This document shows, piece after piece, positions 43,870-52,332 of a stretch of 64,000 nt of DNA; the stretch's first letter is position 1; each line of letters begins with the position of its first letter. The notes beneath the pieces were generated by a model. That model ran no database searches. It was not told the DNA's origin and worked only from the letters and a program-made list of their open reading frames with translations. The translations under genes were made by a program, and so were the position numbers. This DNA is from Candidatus Melainabacteria bacterium (lineage in GTDB: Bacteria; Cyanobacteriota; Vampirovibrionia; 2-02-FULL-35-15). The stretch is taken from the NCBI GenBank assembly GCA_023250195.1, contig JAHFBF010000001.1, forward strand, positions 337,907-401,906. Direction: 5' to 3'.

Positions 43870-43897
43870 GTAGGGACACAGCATGCTGCGTCCCTAC
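43870..43897. repeat. 28-bp palindrome providing the rnj stop codon
   Basis: GTAGGGACACAGCA and TGCTGCGTCCCTAC arms with one mismatch. On the minus strand its first bases give the TAG that ends the RNase J frame (43894-43896). Confidence 0.85.
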
Positions 43898-45714
43898 TTT
43901 GATTCCAATATTACAACTTGAACGAGAGGCTCCCTTTTTAGTTCCTTATGAATTAATTTCTTTAACTCAACTTTAACCTTTTCTTTTAAATCTTCAATAT
44001 TTATTGCACTATTTTTATCCAGATTTTCATTGATTGTTTCAGCTACAATGTTTTTAGCATCTGAGACAAACTGCCCGTGAGTAGTATCTTCCTGAGCAAG
44101 AACCAATCCTTTTGCTTCTACAACTGGTTCTTCCAGAACTTTTCCATTAGCTATAATTGACATTATGCTTAAAAGTCCTTCTGATGCAAGCTTGTTTCTT
44201 TGTTCAATTATCTGTTCATCCACATCACCAACTCTTGTACTATCTACCATTATTATTCCGCTTGGAACCTGACCATTAAGTTTTGCAGATTTGCTGGTTA
44301 ATTCAATTACATCTCCATTCTCCATAATAAAAACATTTTTTGGATCCACACCACACTCTACTCCCAGGTTTCCGTGAAGAACAAGCATTCTATACTCACC
44401 ATGAGCCGGCAAAAAATATTTTGGTTTTACGATATTTAAAAGCATACGCTGTTCTTCTTTACATGCATGTCCTGAAACATGTACACCTGAATCTCTCCCG
44501 TAAATTACCCGTGCACCTTTTGCACTTAAAGCATTTACAACATTTGCAACTGCTCTTTCATTCCCCGGAATTGGAGTAGCCGAAATAATAATAGTATCTT
44601 TCGGTTGAATTGTAATTTGTTTGTGCTCATCAAATGCCATTCTTGTAAGTGCTGAAAGCGGCTCACCTTGAGATCCTGTAGTTAAAATTACAATTTTTTC
44701 ATCTGGAAGTTTATTTACATCTTCCAGACCAATCAAAAGTCCATCAGGAAATTTCATATGTCCCATTTCCCTGGAAATCGTGGCAAGTAACAGCATTGAC
44801 CTCCCAAAAATCGAAACTTTCTTTCCCATCTTTACACAAATATCCAAAATCTGTCTTATCCGGTGAACCTGCGATGCAAATGTAGTAATAACAATTCTTC
44901 CTGGTGCTCTGTTAAATTCTTCTTCAAGTCTTCCATAAACAGAGCGTTCTGAAGGCGTAAAACCTTCACGTTCTACATTTGTACTATCACTAATTAAAAG
45001 CAAAACACCATCTTCACCGGCTTTTGCAAGAGTATAAACATCAAAGAATTCTCCATCTACAGGCGTAAAGTCAAACTTAAAATCACCTGAATGAACAATC
45101 TTTCCAGCAGGAGTATGAATTATCAAACAAAAACTATCAGCAATAGAGTGAGTATTTCTCACATAAGTAAATGCAAGTGAGCCAAGTTTAAAAGTTTGTC
45201 TGGGTCTTCCTTTTACCAGTGTAGTTTTATCTGTAAGCTGTGCATCTTTTAATTTTGCTTCCAAAAGTCCAATAGCCAGCGAAGGTCCATAAATAATTGG
45301 AATATCAAACTGTTTTAACATTGGTACAATACCGCCAATGTGATCTTCATGTCCGTGAGTAATTACAAGACCCTTTATTTTATTTTTATTTTGAACAAGA
45401 TAGCTGATATCCGGCAAAACAATTTCCACCCCGGGCATCTCATCTGAAGGAAATGCCAATCCACCATCAATGATTACCATGTCATCTTCATATTCAATAA
45501 TCCATGTATTTTTCCCGATTTCACACATTCCTCCTAGAGGAATAATTTTCACTTTTGCATTTGGGACTAAAGGTACATATCCATTTGAATCATCCACCCC
45601 TCTTGTTACTACGACAGTGTCATCACCACGTTTAATTACTTTGCGTATGCGTTTTTCCCCAGTATCATTTGTTTTTTCTGTCATATTTATTTCATTATCC
45701 CTTTGGGCAAACAC
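43894..45714 (-). CDS. rnj: Ribonuclease J
   Basis: Metallo-beta-lactamase/beta-CASP ribonuclease with endo- and 5'-exonuclease activity for mRNA decay and rRNA maturation. HGHEDHIGG (residues 120-128) is the zinc-binding motif, IVHSGDFKFD and LISDSTNVEREGFT follow, and VSGHACKEEQ, PAHGEYRML are the beta-CASP and C-terminal blocks. 606 residues, including a polar N-terminal tail of about 45. AAGGG lies 7 nt before ATG 45714; ATG 45684 is an alternative. The stop codon is inside a palindromic repeat, so the last residues may have been cut or changed by its insertion. Confidence 0.95.
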   Translation of the reverse strand: MFAQRDNEINMTEKTNDTGEKRIRKVIKRGDDTVVVTRGVDDSNGYVPLVPNAKVKIIPLGGMCEIGKNTWIIEYEDDMVIIDGGLAFPSDEMPGVEIVLPDISYLVQNKNKIKGLVITHGHEDHIGGIVPMLKQFDIPIIYGPSLAIGLLEAKLKDAQLTDKTTLVKGRPRQTFKLGSLAFTYVRNTHSIADSFCLIIHTPAGKIVHSGDFKFDFTPVDGEFFDVYTLAKAGEDGVLLLISDSTNVEREGFTPSERSVYGRLEEEFNRAPGRIVITTFASQVHRIRQILDICVKMGKKVSIFGRSMLLLATISREMGHMKFPDGLLIGLEDVNKLPDEKIVILTTGSQGEPLSALTRMAFDEHKQITIQPKDTIIISATPIPGNERAVANVVNALSAKGARVIYGRDSGVHVSGHACKEEQRMLLNIVKPKYFLPAHGEYRMLVLHGNLGVECGVDPKNVFIMENGDVIELTSKSAKLNGQVPSGIIMVDSTRVGDVDEQIIEQRNKLASEGLLSIMSIIANGKVLEEPVVEAKGLVLAQEDTTHGQFVSDAKNIVAETINENLDKNSAINIEDLKEKVKVELKKLIHKELKREPLVQVVILESK

Positions 45715-45756
45715 ATTGGTTAACCCTTACATTTTTCTACCTGTAAACCCTTTTAA

Positions 45757-45783
45757 TTAAGCTTGCCATGACAAGCCCTTACA
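45757..45783. repeat. Degraded palindrome between dapA and rnj
   Basis: AAGCTTGCCATGACAAGCCCTTAC looks like the right side of a GTAAGGGCTTG...CAAGCCCTTAC unit with a decayed left end. It is in the 71-bp gap on the minus strand upstream of dapA and downstream of the rnj start. Confidence 0.4.
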
Positions 45784-45785
45784 TA

Positions 45786-46691
45786 TTATTTTGCGTTGAT
45801 ATATTCTTTCAAATTTATTTGATTCATAATTTCTTTTAATTCATTTAGTTGTTTTTCATTTAATTTCACAAGCGGTAGTCTCAGGTTTGATTTGCATAAT
45901 CCTTTTACTTCAAGTGCTGCTTTTATACATGTGGGATTAGGTGCCTTAAATAATTCTTTAAATAACGGGGAAAGTTTATTATGAATTTCTTTTGCTAGAT
46001 CTATTTTACCCGTAAAGAAATAATTTATCATATCCTTAATTTCTTTTCCAACAATATGACTGGCTACACTTATAACCCCTACTGCCCCAACCGATAACAT
46101 TGGCAGGGTTAAGCTATCATCCCCGCTATATACTAAAAACCCTTTTGGAACTAACTGTATTACCTGACTTGTATTTTCCAGGTTTCCAGTAGCATCTTTA
46201 TAACCGACAATATTTTTATGCTTTGCTACAAGTTCTGCTACTGTCTGAGGCTCCATATTTACACCAGTACGACCAGGAATATTATAGAGAATAATTGGAA
46301 GACCTGTGCATTTTGCAATTTGTCCAAAGTGCTCCAGCATCCCTTCCTGGGAAGGCTTATTATAATAAGGTACTACAGAAAGCGCCCCATCCACACCAAT
46401 TTTTTCAGCTTCTTTTGTAGACTCAATAGCAGTAGCAGTAGAGTTTGAACCTGTCCCTAAAATAATTTTTGTCTTTCCTTTTACAGTTTTCTGAACAAAT
46501 TTACAGAGCTCTCTTTCTTCTTCATAGCTCAGTGTAGGACTTTCACCTGTAGTACCTGCAACACAAATAGCCTCAGTACCAGTTTCAATCAGATAGTTAA
46601 CAAGTTTTTCAGTAGCTTCAAAATCAATTGATAAGTCATTTTTAAATGGCGTAACCATTGCTGTTATTACTTGTCCAAATTGATTCTGCAT
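45786..46691 (-). CDS. dapA: 4-hydroxy-tetrahydrodipicolinate synthase
   Basis: Condenses aspartate semialdehyde with pyruvate in lysine/diaminopimelate synthesis. CVAGTTGESPTLSYEE is the pyruvate-binding block, LYNIPGRTGVNM contains the catalytic Tyr, and NIVGYKDATGNLENT the Schiff-base Lys. 301 residues. Asd, which makes its substrate, is encoded 0.8 kb away on the other strand, so the local lysine-pathway link is real but not an operon. Confidence 0.96.
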   Translation of the reverse strand: MQNQFGQVITAMVTPFKNDLSIDFEATEKLVNYLIETGTEAICVAGTTGESPTLSYEEERELCKFVQKTVKGKTKIILGTGSNSTATAIESTKEAEKIGVDGALSVVPYYNKPSQEGMLEHFGQIAKCTGLPIILYNIPGRTGVNMEPQTVAELVAKHKNIVGYKDATGNLENTSQVIQLVPKGFLVYSGDDSLTLPMLSVGAVGVISVASHIVGKEIKDMINYFFTGKIDLAKEIHNKLSPLFKELFKAPNPTCIKAALEVKGLCKSNLRLPLVKLNEKQLNELKEIMNQINLKEYINAK

Positions 46692-46714
46692 AAGATATTA
46701 ACTCTTCTAAGTCT

Positions 46715-47419
46715 CTACTTCTCAATCAAATACTCAATAGAAACACTTCCAGAAACTGTTAAATCTCCCGGCTGAACAGGGGTAGAAGCGACTGCTCCAG
46801 CATCTGCAAATTTACTTCCCGTAAAAGTATTTTCAATACTAATTCTTTTGATCCCTGTTATTTTTGTCCTTGCGCTTTTTGCAATTGCATTTGCTTTATC
46901 CTGAGCATCGCTTACTGCTTTATCAATCGCTTCTGCTTTCTCATTCTTATCATCTTCAAGAGCAAAATTAATTCCGGAAATCGTATAATCTCCCGTACTT
47001 GAAATTAAATCAATAATGCTTCCCGTATCATTAATTTTTCTAATAATAACTATTATGCTGTTTGATGCTTCGTAGGCAATTACATTATTTGTGGCATTTT
47101 GTGAATTTATTTTATCTTTGTAGATTGGGAAAACACTTACATTCTGGGTTTGAATATCTTTTTGAACTATACCGGCATTGTTAAGTGCCGTAATTAGTTT
47201 TTGTGCAGAAGATGCATTTGTATTGATTGCTTCACTGGCTGTTTTCCCTCTGCTTGTAACAATAACTGTAGTAGTAGCAATATCCGGTTGTGCTTTAACT
47301 TCACCAGTACCGGTTACAAATAACGTGGAATCACATGAGGTACAAAGAGTCTGTGCTTTTACAATAGTGGCTGAAAGCAAAAGATTAAGGATTAATGCTA
47401 AAACAATTTTGGATTTCAT
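46715..47419 (-). CDS. SIMPL-domain (DUF541) periplasmic protein
   Basis: About 234 residues from ATG 47419, with a signal peptide (SKIVLALILNLLLSATIVKA). LFVTGTGEVKAQPDIATTTV is the SIMPL/DUF541 start, KDIQTQNVSVFPIY and YEASNSIIVIIRKIND the middle, and AVSDAQDKANAIAKSARTKI the conserved helix. Family members sit in the periplasm or outer membrane and have been linked to oxidative stress, without a known activity. The listed longer ORF starts inside the promoter palindrome and is unlikely. It lies 23 bp upstream of dapA on the same strand and may share its transcript. Confidence 0.88.
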   Translation of the reverse strand: MKSKIVLALILNLLLSATIVKAQTLCTSCDSTLFVTGTGEVKAQPDIATTTVIVTSRGKTASEAINTNASSAQKLITALNNAGIVQKDIQTQNVSVFPIYKDKINSQNATNNVIAYEASNSIIVIIRKINDTGSIIDLISSTGDYTISGINFALEDDKNEKAEAIDKAVSDAQDKANAIAKSARTKITGIKRISIENTFTGSKFADAGAVASTPVQPGDLTVSGSVSIEYLIEK

Positions 47420-47428
47420 AACTTCAAA

Positions 47429-47461
47429 ATGAATTATATCATCTGTTATCATGTAATTCAT
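47429..47461. promoter_or_regulatory. Imperfect palindrome between divergent starts of the SIMPL gene and asd
   Basis: ATGAATTATATCAT and ATCATGTAATTCAT face each other across 5 bp; arms differ at two positions. It fills the 42-bp gap, so it must overlap both promoters. It also explains why both frames open with a false MNY start. Whether a protein binds it is unknown. Confidence 0.4.
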
Positions 47462-48496
47462 ATGTCAAAACAAAAGCCAAATCTTGCAATCCTGGGTGCT
47501 ACCGGTAATGTAGGCAGGAAGTTTCTTGAAATTTTAGAAGAAAGAGATTTTCCATTTGAAAGTCTTAAATTATTGGCTAGTGAAAAATCTGCTGGAGCTA
47601 AAGTTAAATTTAAAGGCAAGGAATATACAGTAGAACTTGCTACAAAAAATAGTTTTAACGGGATTGATATCGTTTTAGCATCAGCAGGCGGATCCATTAG
47701 TAAAGAATTAGTACCACATGCAGTAAACGCTGGTGCAGTTGTAATAGACAATAGTTCTGCATATCGAATGGATCCTGATGTCCCGCTTGTAATTGCAGGG
47801 GTAAATAACACTGACTTAAAAAAACACAAAGGAATTATTGCAAACCCAAACTGTACTACTGCTCAACTTATGCCACCCCTAAAAGCTCTTCACAATCTAG
47901 CTGGCTTAAAGAGAGTCGTTATCAGCACTTATCAAAGCGTCTCCGGAGCTGGAAAAGCTGCAATGGATGAACTACAAGAACAATCAAAAGAACACCTAAG
48001 TAAAGGCACTTATAATTCAAAAGCCGTAAACAAAAAATTTGCATTTAATGTAGTTCCACACATTGATGTATTTAGTGAAGATGGCTATACAAAAGAAGAA
48101 ATAAAAGTAATAAACGAGTCAAGAAAAATTCTTGATCTGCCAAATCTAAAAATTACCTGCACTGCTGTTCGTGTACCGGTTTATATATGTCACAGTGAAA
48201 GTGTAAATGTAGAGTTTGAAAAGTCTGTTACAAGAGATGAAATAATAAACGCCCTGAAAAAATTTGGTGACATTGAAATTATTGATGATCCAAAAGATTC
48301 AAAGTACCCAATGCCTATTGATATTGCTGGAAAAGACCCTGTTTATGTAGGCCGCATTAGACCTGACAAATCCTGCCCAAATGCCTATAATTTCTGGATA
48401 GTAGCAGACAATCTTAGGATAGGTGCTGCACTAAATACCATAAAAATTGCAGAAATCGTGGTAAAAGATTCCCTATTATTAACCAAACGTTCATAA
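47462..48496 (+). CDS. asd: Aspartate-semialdehyde dehydrogenase
   Basis: Reduces aspartyl phosphate to the semialdehyde for lysine, threonine, methionine and peptidoglycan synthesis. LAILGATGNVGRKFLEIL is the NADP-binding start, IIANPNCTTAQL carries the catalytic Cys, YQSVSGAGKAAMDEL and VRVPVYICHSESVNVEF follow. 344 residues from ATG 47462; the ORF from 47429 includes promoter DNA. No ribosome site is seen. Confidence 0.95.
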   Translation: MSKQKPNLAILGATGNVGRKFLEILEERDFPFESLKLLASEKSAGAKVKFKGKEYTVELATKNSFNGIDIVLASAGGSISKELVPHAVNAGAVVIDNSSAYRMDPDVPLVIAGVNNTDLKKHKGIIANPNCTTAQLMPPLKALHNLAGLKRVVISTYQSVSGAGKAAMDELQEQSKEHLSKGTYNSKAVNKKFAFNVVPHIDVFSEDGYTKEEIKVINESRKILDLPNLKITCTAVRVPVYICHSESVNVEFEKSVTRDEIINALKKFGDIEIIDDPKDSKYPMPIDIAGKDPVYVGRIRPDKSCPNAYNFWIVADNLRIGAALNTIKIAEIVVKDSLLLTKRS

Positions 48497-48572
48497 ATCT
48501 TACAATCTGGGTATATAACCACCGGTATCAAATTTCAGGCTAAAGTTCCTTTATATAGGTAAGGATAAGATT

Positions 48573-48671
48573 ATGAATTTAATGAAAAGATATTTTAATT
48601 ATTTTGGGTTACATGGAATTATATTATTAATGGCCGCTGTAATCTGGGTCTTAAGAGTAAATTCATTTTAG
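48573..48671 (+). CDS. 32-residue membrane peptide
   Basis: A short ORF with AAGGA 7 nt before its ATG, in the 323-bp gap between asd and mrp. The product is one hydrophobic helix (HGIILLMAAVIWVLRV) after an aromatic N terminus (MKRYFNYFG). No family is known. The ribosome site and helix support it, but chance cannot be excluded. Confidence 0.45.
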   Translation: MNLMKRYFNYFGLHGIILLMAAVIWVLRVNSF

Positions 48672-48697
48672 TTTTTATAAGTAATTTATTTATATGA

Positions 48698-48789
48698 TAT
48701 GTCATTCTGAGTCGATAGACGAAGAATCTCTACTGACAAATAGCGTTTTTATGAGATTCTTCAGTCGCTTTGCTCCTTCAGAATGACAT
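48698..48789. repeat. Dispersed inverted repeat upstream of mrp
   Basis: ATGTCATTCTGAGTCG and CTCCTTCAGAATGACAT ends with GAAGAATCTC and GAGATTCTTC inside, 92 bp. It is a GAATGACAT-type element, related in its ends to the one in prmC at 9443. Its long stem could act as a terminator-like structure. Confidence 0.8.
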
Positions 48790-48819
48790 GTAATTGTATT
48801 AAATGTTAATATTTTAGAT

Positions 48820-49884
48820 ATGAACGAGGGGAAAGTAAAACAAGCTCTATCAAAAGTAAACGATCCTGAACTTCAAAAAGATTTAGTTTCCTTAAATATG
48901 ATTCGTGACATAAAAATAGACGGTGACAGGCTTTCACTTACCGTAGTTTTAACTACACCAGCATGTCCACTAAAAAGCGTCATTGAAGATGAGTGTAAAA
49001 AAGCCCTAAACGAGATTGGGTTTAAAAGTGAAAATATAAAAATAGATATGACCGGTGAAGTCAGGCAGCATGGTATCCAGGGAAAAGAAGGACTTAAAGA
49101 CATAAATCAAATTATTGCAATTAGCTCCGGCAAAGGTGGGGTAGGGAAAACTACCGTTTCTGTAAACATTGCAATTGCACTTTCACAGACCGGTGCAAAA
49201 GTTGGACTGCTCGATGCAGATATAACAGGACCAAATGTGCCAATTATGATGGGGGATCAGGAACCACCGCAGATAGAAAATGCAAAAATAATTCCAAAGG
49301 AAAATTATGGAATTAAATATATTTCAATGGGAGTACTTGTACCACCTGATAAACCGGTAGTATGGCGCGGTCCAATGCTTGATGGTGTAATAAGACAATT
49401 TTTAAGGGATGTCCTGTGGAGAGAACTTGATTATTTAATCGTAGATCTGCCGCCAGGAACAGGAGATGCACAGTTAACTATTTGTCAGGCAGTACCGCTT
49501 GCCGGTGGAGTAATCGTTACAACACCTCAGGATGTAGCCCTTTTAGACAGCAGGAAATCAGTAAACATGTTCAAGCAAATGAAGGTACCACTTTTAGGTG
49601 TAGTTGAAAATATGAGTTACTTTATCTGTCCAAAGTGTAGTGAGAAATCTGATATTTTCAGTTATGGCGGTGGAGAAAACGCTGCAAAAGAACTGAGTGT
49701 TCCTTTTTTAGGAAGAATACCAATTGAGATTGATGTAAGAATTGGCGGGGATTCAGGAAAACCAATTTGTGCAGTAAAACCAGATCATCAAATTTCAAAA
49801 GTCTTTAAAGATATAGCCAGCCAAATTGCGGCAAGTGCTTCAGTAAGTACTATTAATACTTTGAGACCAACTATAGCAATCTAA
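48820..49884 (+). CDS. mrp: Mrp/ApbC-type iron-sulfur carrier ATPase
   Basis: P-loop ATPase that carries [4Fe-4S] clusters to target proteins. Residues 1-85 are a MIP18-like domain (DPELQKDLVSLNMIRDI), GKGGVGKTT at 104-112 is the deviant Walker A, LLDADITGPNVP follows, and YFICPKCSEKS carries the CxxC that holds the cluster. 354 residues. GAGGGGAAAG follows the ATG within the gene, and there is no clear ribosome site upstream. It converges with cdsA. Confidence 0.94.
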   Translation: MNEGKVKQALSKVNDPELQKDLVSLNMIRDIKIDGDRLSLTVVLTTPACPLKSVIEDECKKALNEIGFKSENIKIDMTGEVRQHGIQGKEGLKDINQIIAISSGKGGVGKTTVSVNIAIALSQTGAKVGLLDADITGPNVPIMMGDQEPPQIENAKIIPKENYGIKYISMGVLVPPDKPVVWRGPMLDGVIRQFLRDVLWRELDYLIVDLPPGTGDAQLTICQAVPLAGGVIVTTPQDVALLDSRKSVNMFKQMKVPLLGVVENMSYFICPKCSEKSDIFSYGGGENAAKELSVPFLGRIPIEIDVRIGGDSGKPICAVKPDHQISKVFKDIASQIAASASVSTINTLRPTIAI

Positions 49885-49899
49885 TAAGCGGATATAAAA

Positions 49900-50778
49900 T
49901 TAGATACTAAAATTGTGTAGGACAAACCAGTCAATGTAAAAATAAATTGCCCACACTACAAAGATATAACTGTCAATTCGATCCAGAATTCCACCATGAG
50001 ACAGTAAAGCTTTTCCTGAATCTTTTATACCTGCATCTCTTTTTAAAAGTGATTCAAACAAATCCCCAAACTGGCTGAATATTCCAGTAAACACTCCGAT
50101 CATTAGTCCATGATATAAATTGTTTCCAAAACTTTGTTTGTTAAAGTAAACAAAAATTATTGAAACAATCATACTTAAAACAAATCCACTAACAGCTCCT
50201 TCAAAAGTTTTTTTAGGACTTATTTCCGGTTTTAGTACTGTTTTCCCAAATAATTTTCCGCCATAATATGCACCAATATCGCAAAAAGCAGTACTGATTA
50301 TAGCTATAAAAGCATAAATAGAACCCATATGCCTAAGCAGTATTAAAAAACCTGGTAACAAGCCTGTATAAACAAGACCAAGAACTGATGCACCAATATC
50401 CGGAATTGTAGCAATTGAATCTTTTTTATTTCCACGAAATATTAAACGAAAGAAACAACCAATCACACCAAAAATAAAAACAAAAGTAAAAAGTTTAATT
50501 GGAAGCGTTGCAGAAAAGCCAATTATAGGCAGAGAAGACACAAGCATAAAAAGTATGCTTATAAACCTAATCCATTTACTTGAAGGATTAATTCCTTTCT
50601 GCCGCACTATGTTAATAAACTCAGTATTTACATGCCAGAAAACAAAAAGCAATACAAAGCTTAAAACCCAGCCTCCAAAATACAATGCCATAAAAGCTAT
50701 AAAAAATACCAACCATCCTACGATAAGCCTGGAGATCTGTTCACTTGTTAGAAATTCTTTTTTAACAACTTCGCTCAT
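49900..50778 (-). CDS. cdsA: Phosphatidate cytidylyltransferase
   Basis: Makes CDP-diacylglycerol, the substrate of PgsA encoded at 38.5 kb. 292 residues with about eight membrane helices. The C-terminal signature is complete: SLLKRDAGIKDSGKALLSHG followed by GILDRID. SPKKTFEGAVSGF is the second conserved block. The start is divergent from fixC, 76 bp away. Confidence 0.94.
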   Translation of the reverse strand: MSEVVKKEFLTSEQISRLIVGWLVFFIAFMALYFGGWVLSFVLLFVFWHVNTEFINIVRQKGINPSSKWIRFISILFMLVSSLPIIGFSATLPIKLFTFVFIFGVIGCFFRLIFRGNKKDSIATIPDIGASVLGLVYTGLLPGFLILLRHMGSIYAFIAIISTAFCDIGAYYGGKLFGKTVLKPEISPKKTFEGAVSGFVLSMIVSIIFVYFNKQSFGNNLYHGLMIGVFTGIFSQFGDLFESLLKRDAGIKDSGKALLSHGGILDRIDSYIFVVWAIYFYIDWFVLHNFSI

Positions 50779-50854
50779 TAGTATTATTCTATCTTTTTAA
50801 ACATAACTTGTCTTTGGTGTGTTGAGGTGAGGTATATTATTAATAGCTTATCTT

Positions 50855-52009
50855 ATGTCTAAAACAAACAACTCAGAGGTAATTATTGTTGGAGCAGGTC
50901 CAGCAGGTTTATCAGCAGCAAAAGTGTTGGCAGATACAGGCATTAAAACCCTTGTTCTCGAAAAGACAAAAAAATGTTCTTCTAAAAATTTTTTCAGCGG
51001 GATTATAAGCGAAGAACCTTTAAAGGAAATTTTTACCAATTTTTGTGACCACTCAAATGGCAAAATAATGGCTCCGTTTGAAAGATTTGTTGATCAATAT
51101 AGAGCATACATACTGCAGGAAGATTCATTTACTTCATTTAATGTACAAAACAATAAGCAAAACAGTTATATAGTTTTAAGAGAACAATTCAATTCATGGT
51201 TACTAAAAGAAGCTCAAAAAGCAGGAGCACAGGTTATAACCGGTACTGCAGCAAAAGAACTAATAATAAGTAACGGCAAGGTTTCAGGTGTTAAAACTGA
51301 TTCAGAAGAATTTTTTGCAAATGTAGTAATTATAAGTGAAGGAGTAAATTCAGTCCTAACAAAAAGCTCTGGTTTAAGAGTAGGCGAGCTTAGATCAAAC
51401 CAGATATTTACATTTGTCGAAGAAAATATATCTTTATCATCTGGAGTTATTGAAGAGAGGTTTAATTTATCTCCATTTAACGGCATTTCCGCAAAATTAT
51501 TTACTCAGGCAATGCTTGGAATGCCAAGTATTGGCTATATTTACACGAACCATAATTCAATTTCTCTTGGCATAGGAATTTTGTTTTCAGAGTTAATCTC
51601 TAAAGGTATAAATCCTAATGAATGCCTGGAAAAACTTAAAGAACATTCCTGCATTAAACCACTTATAACAAATGGAACTACAAAAAATTACTGCTCATAC
51701 ATTCTGCCGGCTCCATCTCTTAAAAGTCAGAATGATAAATCATTAAAGCTTTTCTCAAATGGCTGTCTGTTAATTGGCGGAGCCGCTTTAATAATAGATA
51801 TATTCAGCTGGGATGTATCTACCTTAGCAATTTTATCCGGCAAAGCTGCCGCACAAACAATAATAAGAGCAAAAGAATTAAATGATTATTCAGCAAAAAC
51901 TCTTGCACATTATTTACCTTTAGTAAACGAATTGCATGAAATACCTCTACAGGATGATAATCTCAATATGCTAAATAATTTTAACGAGTCTATTTTACAA
52001 AGGAAATGA
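50855..52009 (+). CDS. fixC: FixC-like electron-transfer flavoprotein:quinone oxidoreductase
   Basis: FAD protein that passes electrons from an electron-transfer flavoprotein to quinone. IIVGAGPAGLSAAKVLAD is the FAD motif, ENISLSSGVIEERF the FixC/ETF-QO region and GCLLIGGAALIID the second FAD motif. 384 residues. The ferredoxin-like partner fixX starts 1 bp after its stop. The ETF genes fixA/fixB are not here. The family also overlaps geranylgeranyl reductases, but the FixX neighbour supports this call. Confidence 0.88.
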   Translation: MSKTNNSEVIIVGAGPAGLSAAKVLADTGIKTLVLEKTKKCSSKNFFSGIISEEPLKEIFTNFCDHSNGKIMAPFERFVDQYRAYILQEDSFTSFNVQNNKQNSYIVLREQFNSWLLKEAQKAGAQVITGTAAKELIISNGKVSGVKTDSEEFFANVVIISEGVNSVLTKSSGLRVGELRSNQIFTFVEENISLSSGVIEERFNLSPFNGISAKLFTQAMLGMPSIGYIYTNHNSISLGIGILFSELISKGINPNECLEKLKEHSCIKPLITNGTTKNYCSYILPAPSLKSQNDKSLKLFSNGCLLIGGAALIIDIFSWDVSTLAILSGKAAAQTIIRAKELNDYSAKTLAHYLPLVNELHEIPLQDDNLNMLNNFNESILQRK

Positions 52010-52010
52010 A

Positions 52011-52313
52011 ATGGTAAAAACAACAAAAAACACAAGTGACCATCTAGCAAAGACCGTAGAAGAAAAATTATTCCTGATAAAATTTTGCCCTGACACAGAG
52101 TCCCACGTAACAGTAAATCAGGATATTTGTATGCTATGCAAAGGAAAAGAATGTACAAAGTTTTGTCCAGCAAATGTTTTTGCATGGTCAGCTATAAACA
52201 ACAGATTAGTTATAGGATATGAAAACTGTTTAGAATGTGGATTATGTACCATAGGCTGCCCCTATGGATCAATTCAATACAATCATCCAAAGGATAGTTT
52301 TGGCAGGAATTAA
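52011..52313 (+). CDS. fixX: FixX-like ferredoxin
   Basis: 100-residue ferredoxin partner of FixC. CLECGLCTIGCPYGSI is a [4Fe-4S] motif, and an upstream set CMLCKGKECTKFCPANVF supplies further Cys, as in the ETF-QO ferredoxin domain. It probably mediates transfer from the FixC flavin to quinone. Start codon 1 bp after fixC, translationally linked. Confidence 0.92.
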   Translation: MVKTTKNTSDHLAKTVEEKLFLIKFCPDTESHVTVNQDICMLCKGKECTKFCPANVFAWSAINNRLVIGYENCLECGLCTIGCPYGSIQYNHPKDSFGRN

Positions 52314-52332
52314 TTGAAGGTTATTGATTATA

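Noticed and set aside
43866-43900. Simple terminator for rnj
   Set aside because: The hairpin overlaps the stop codon and has no T-run; it matches the palindrome family better.
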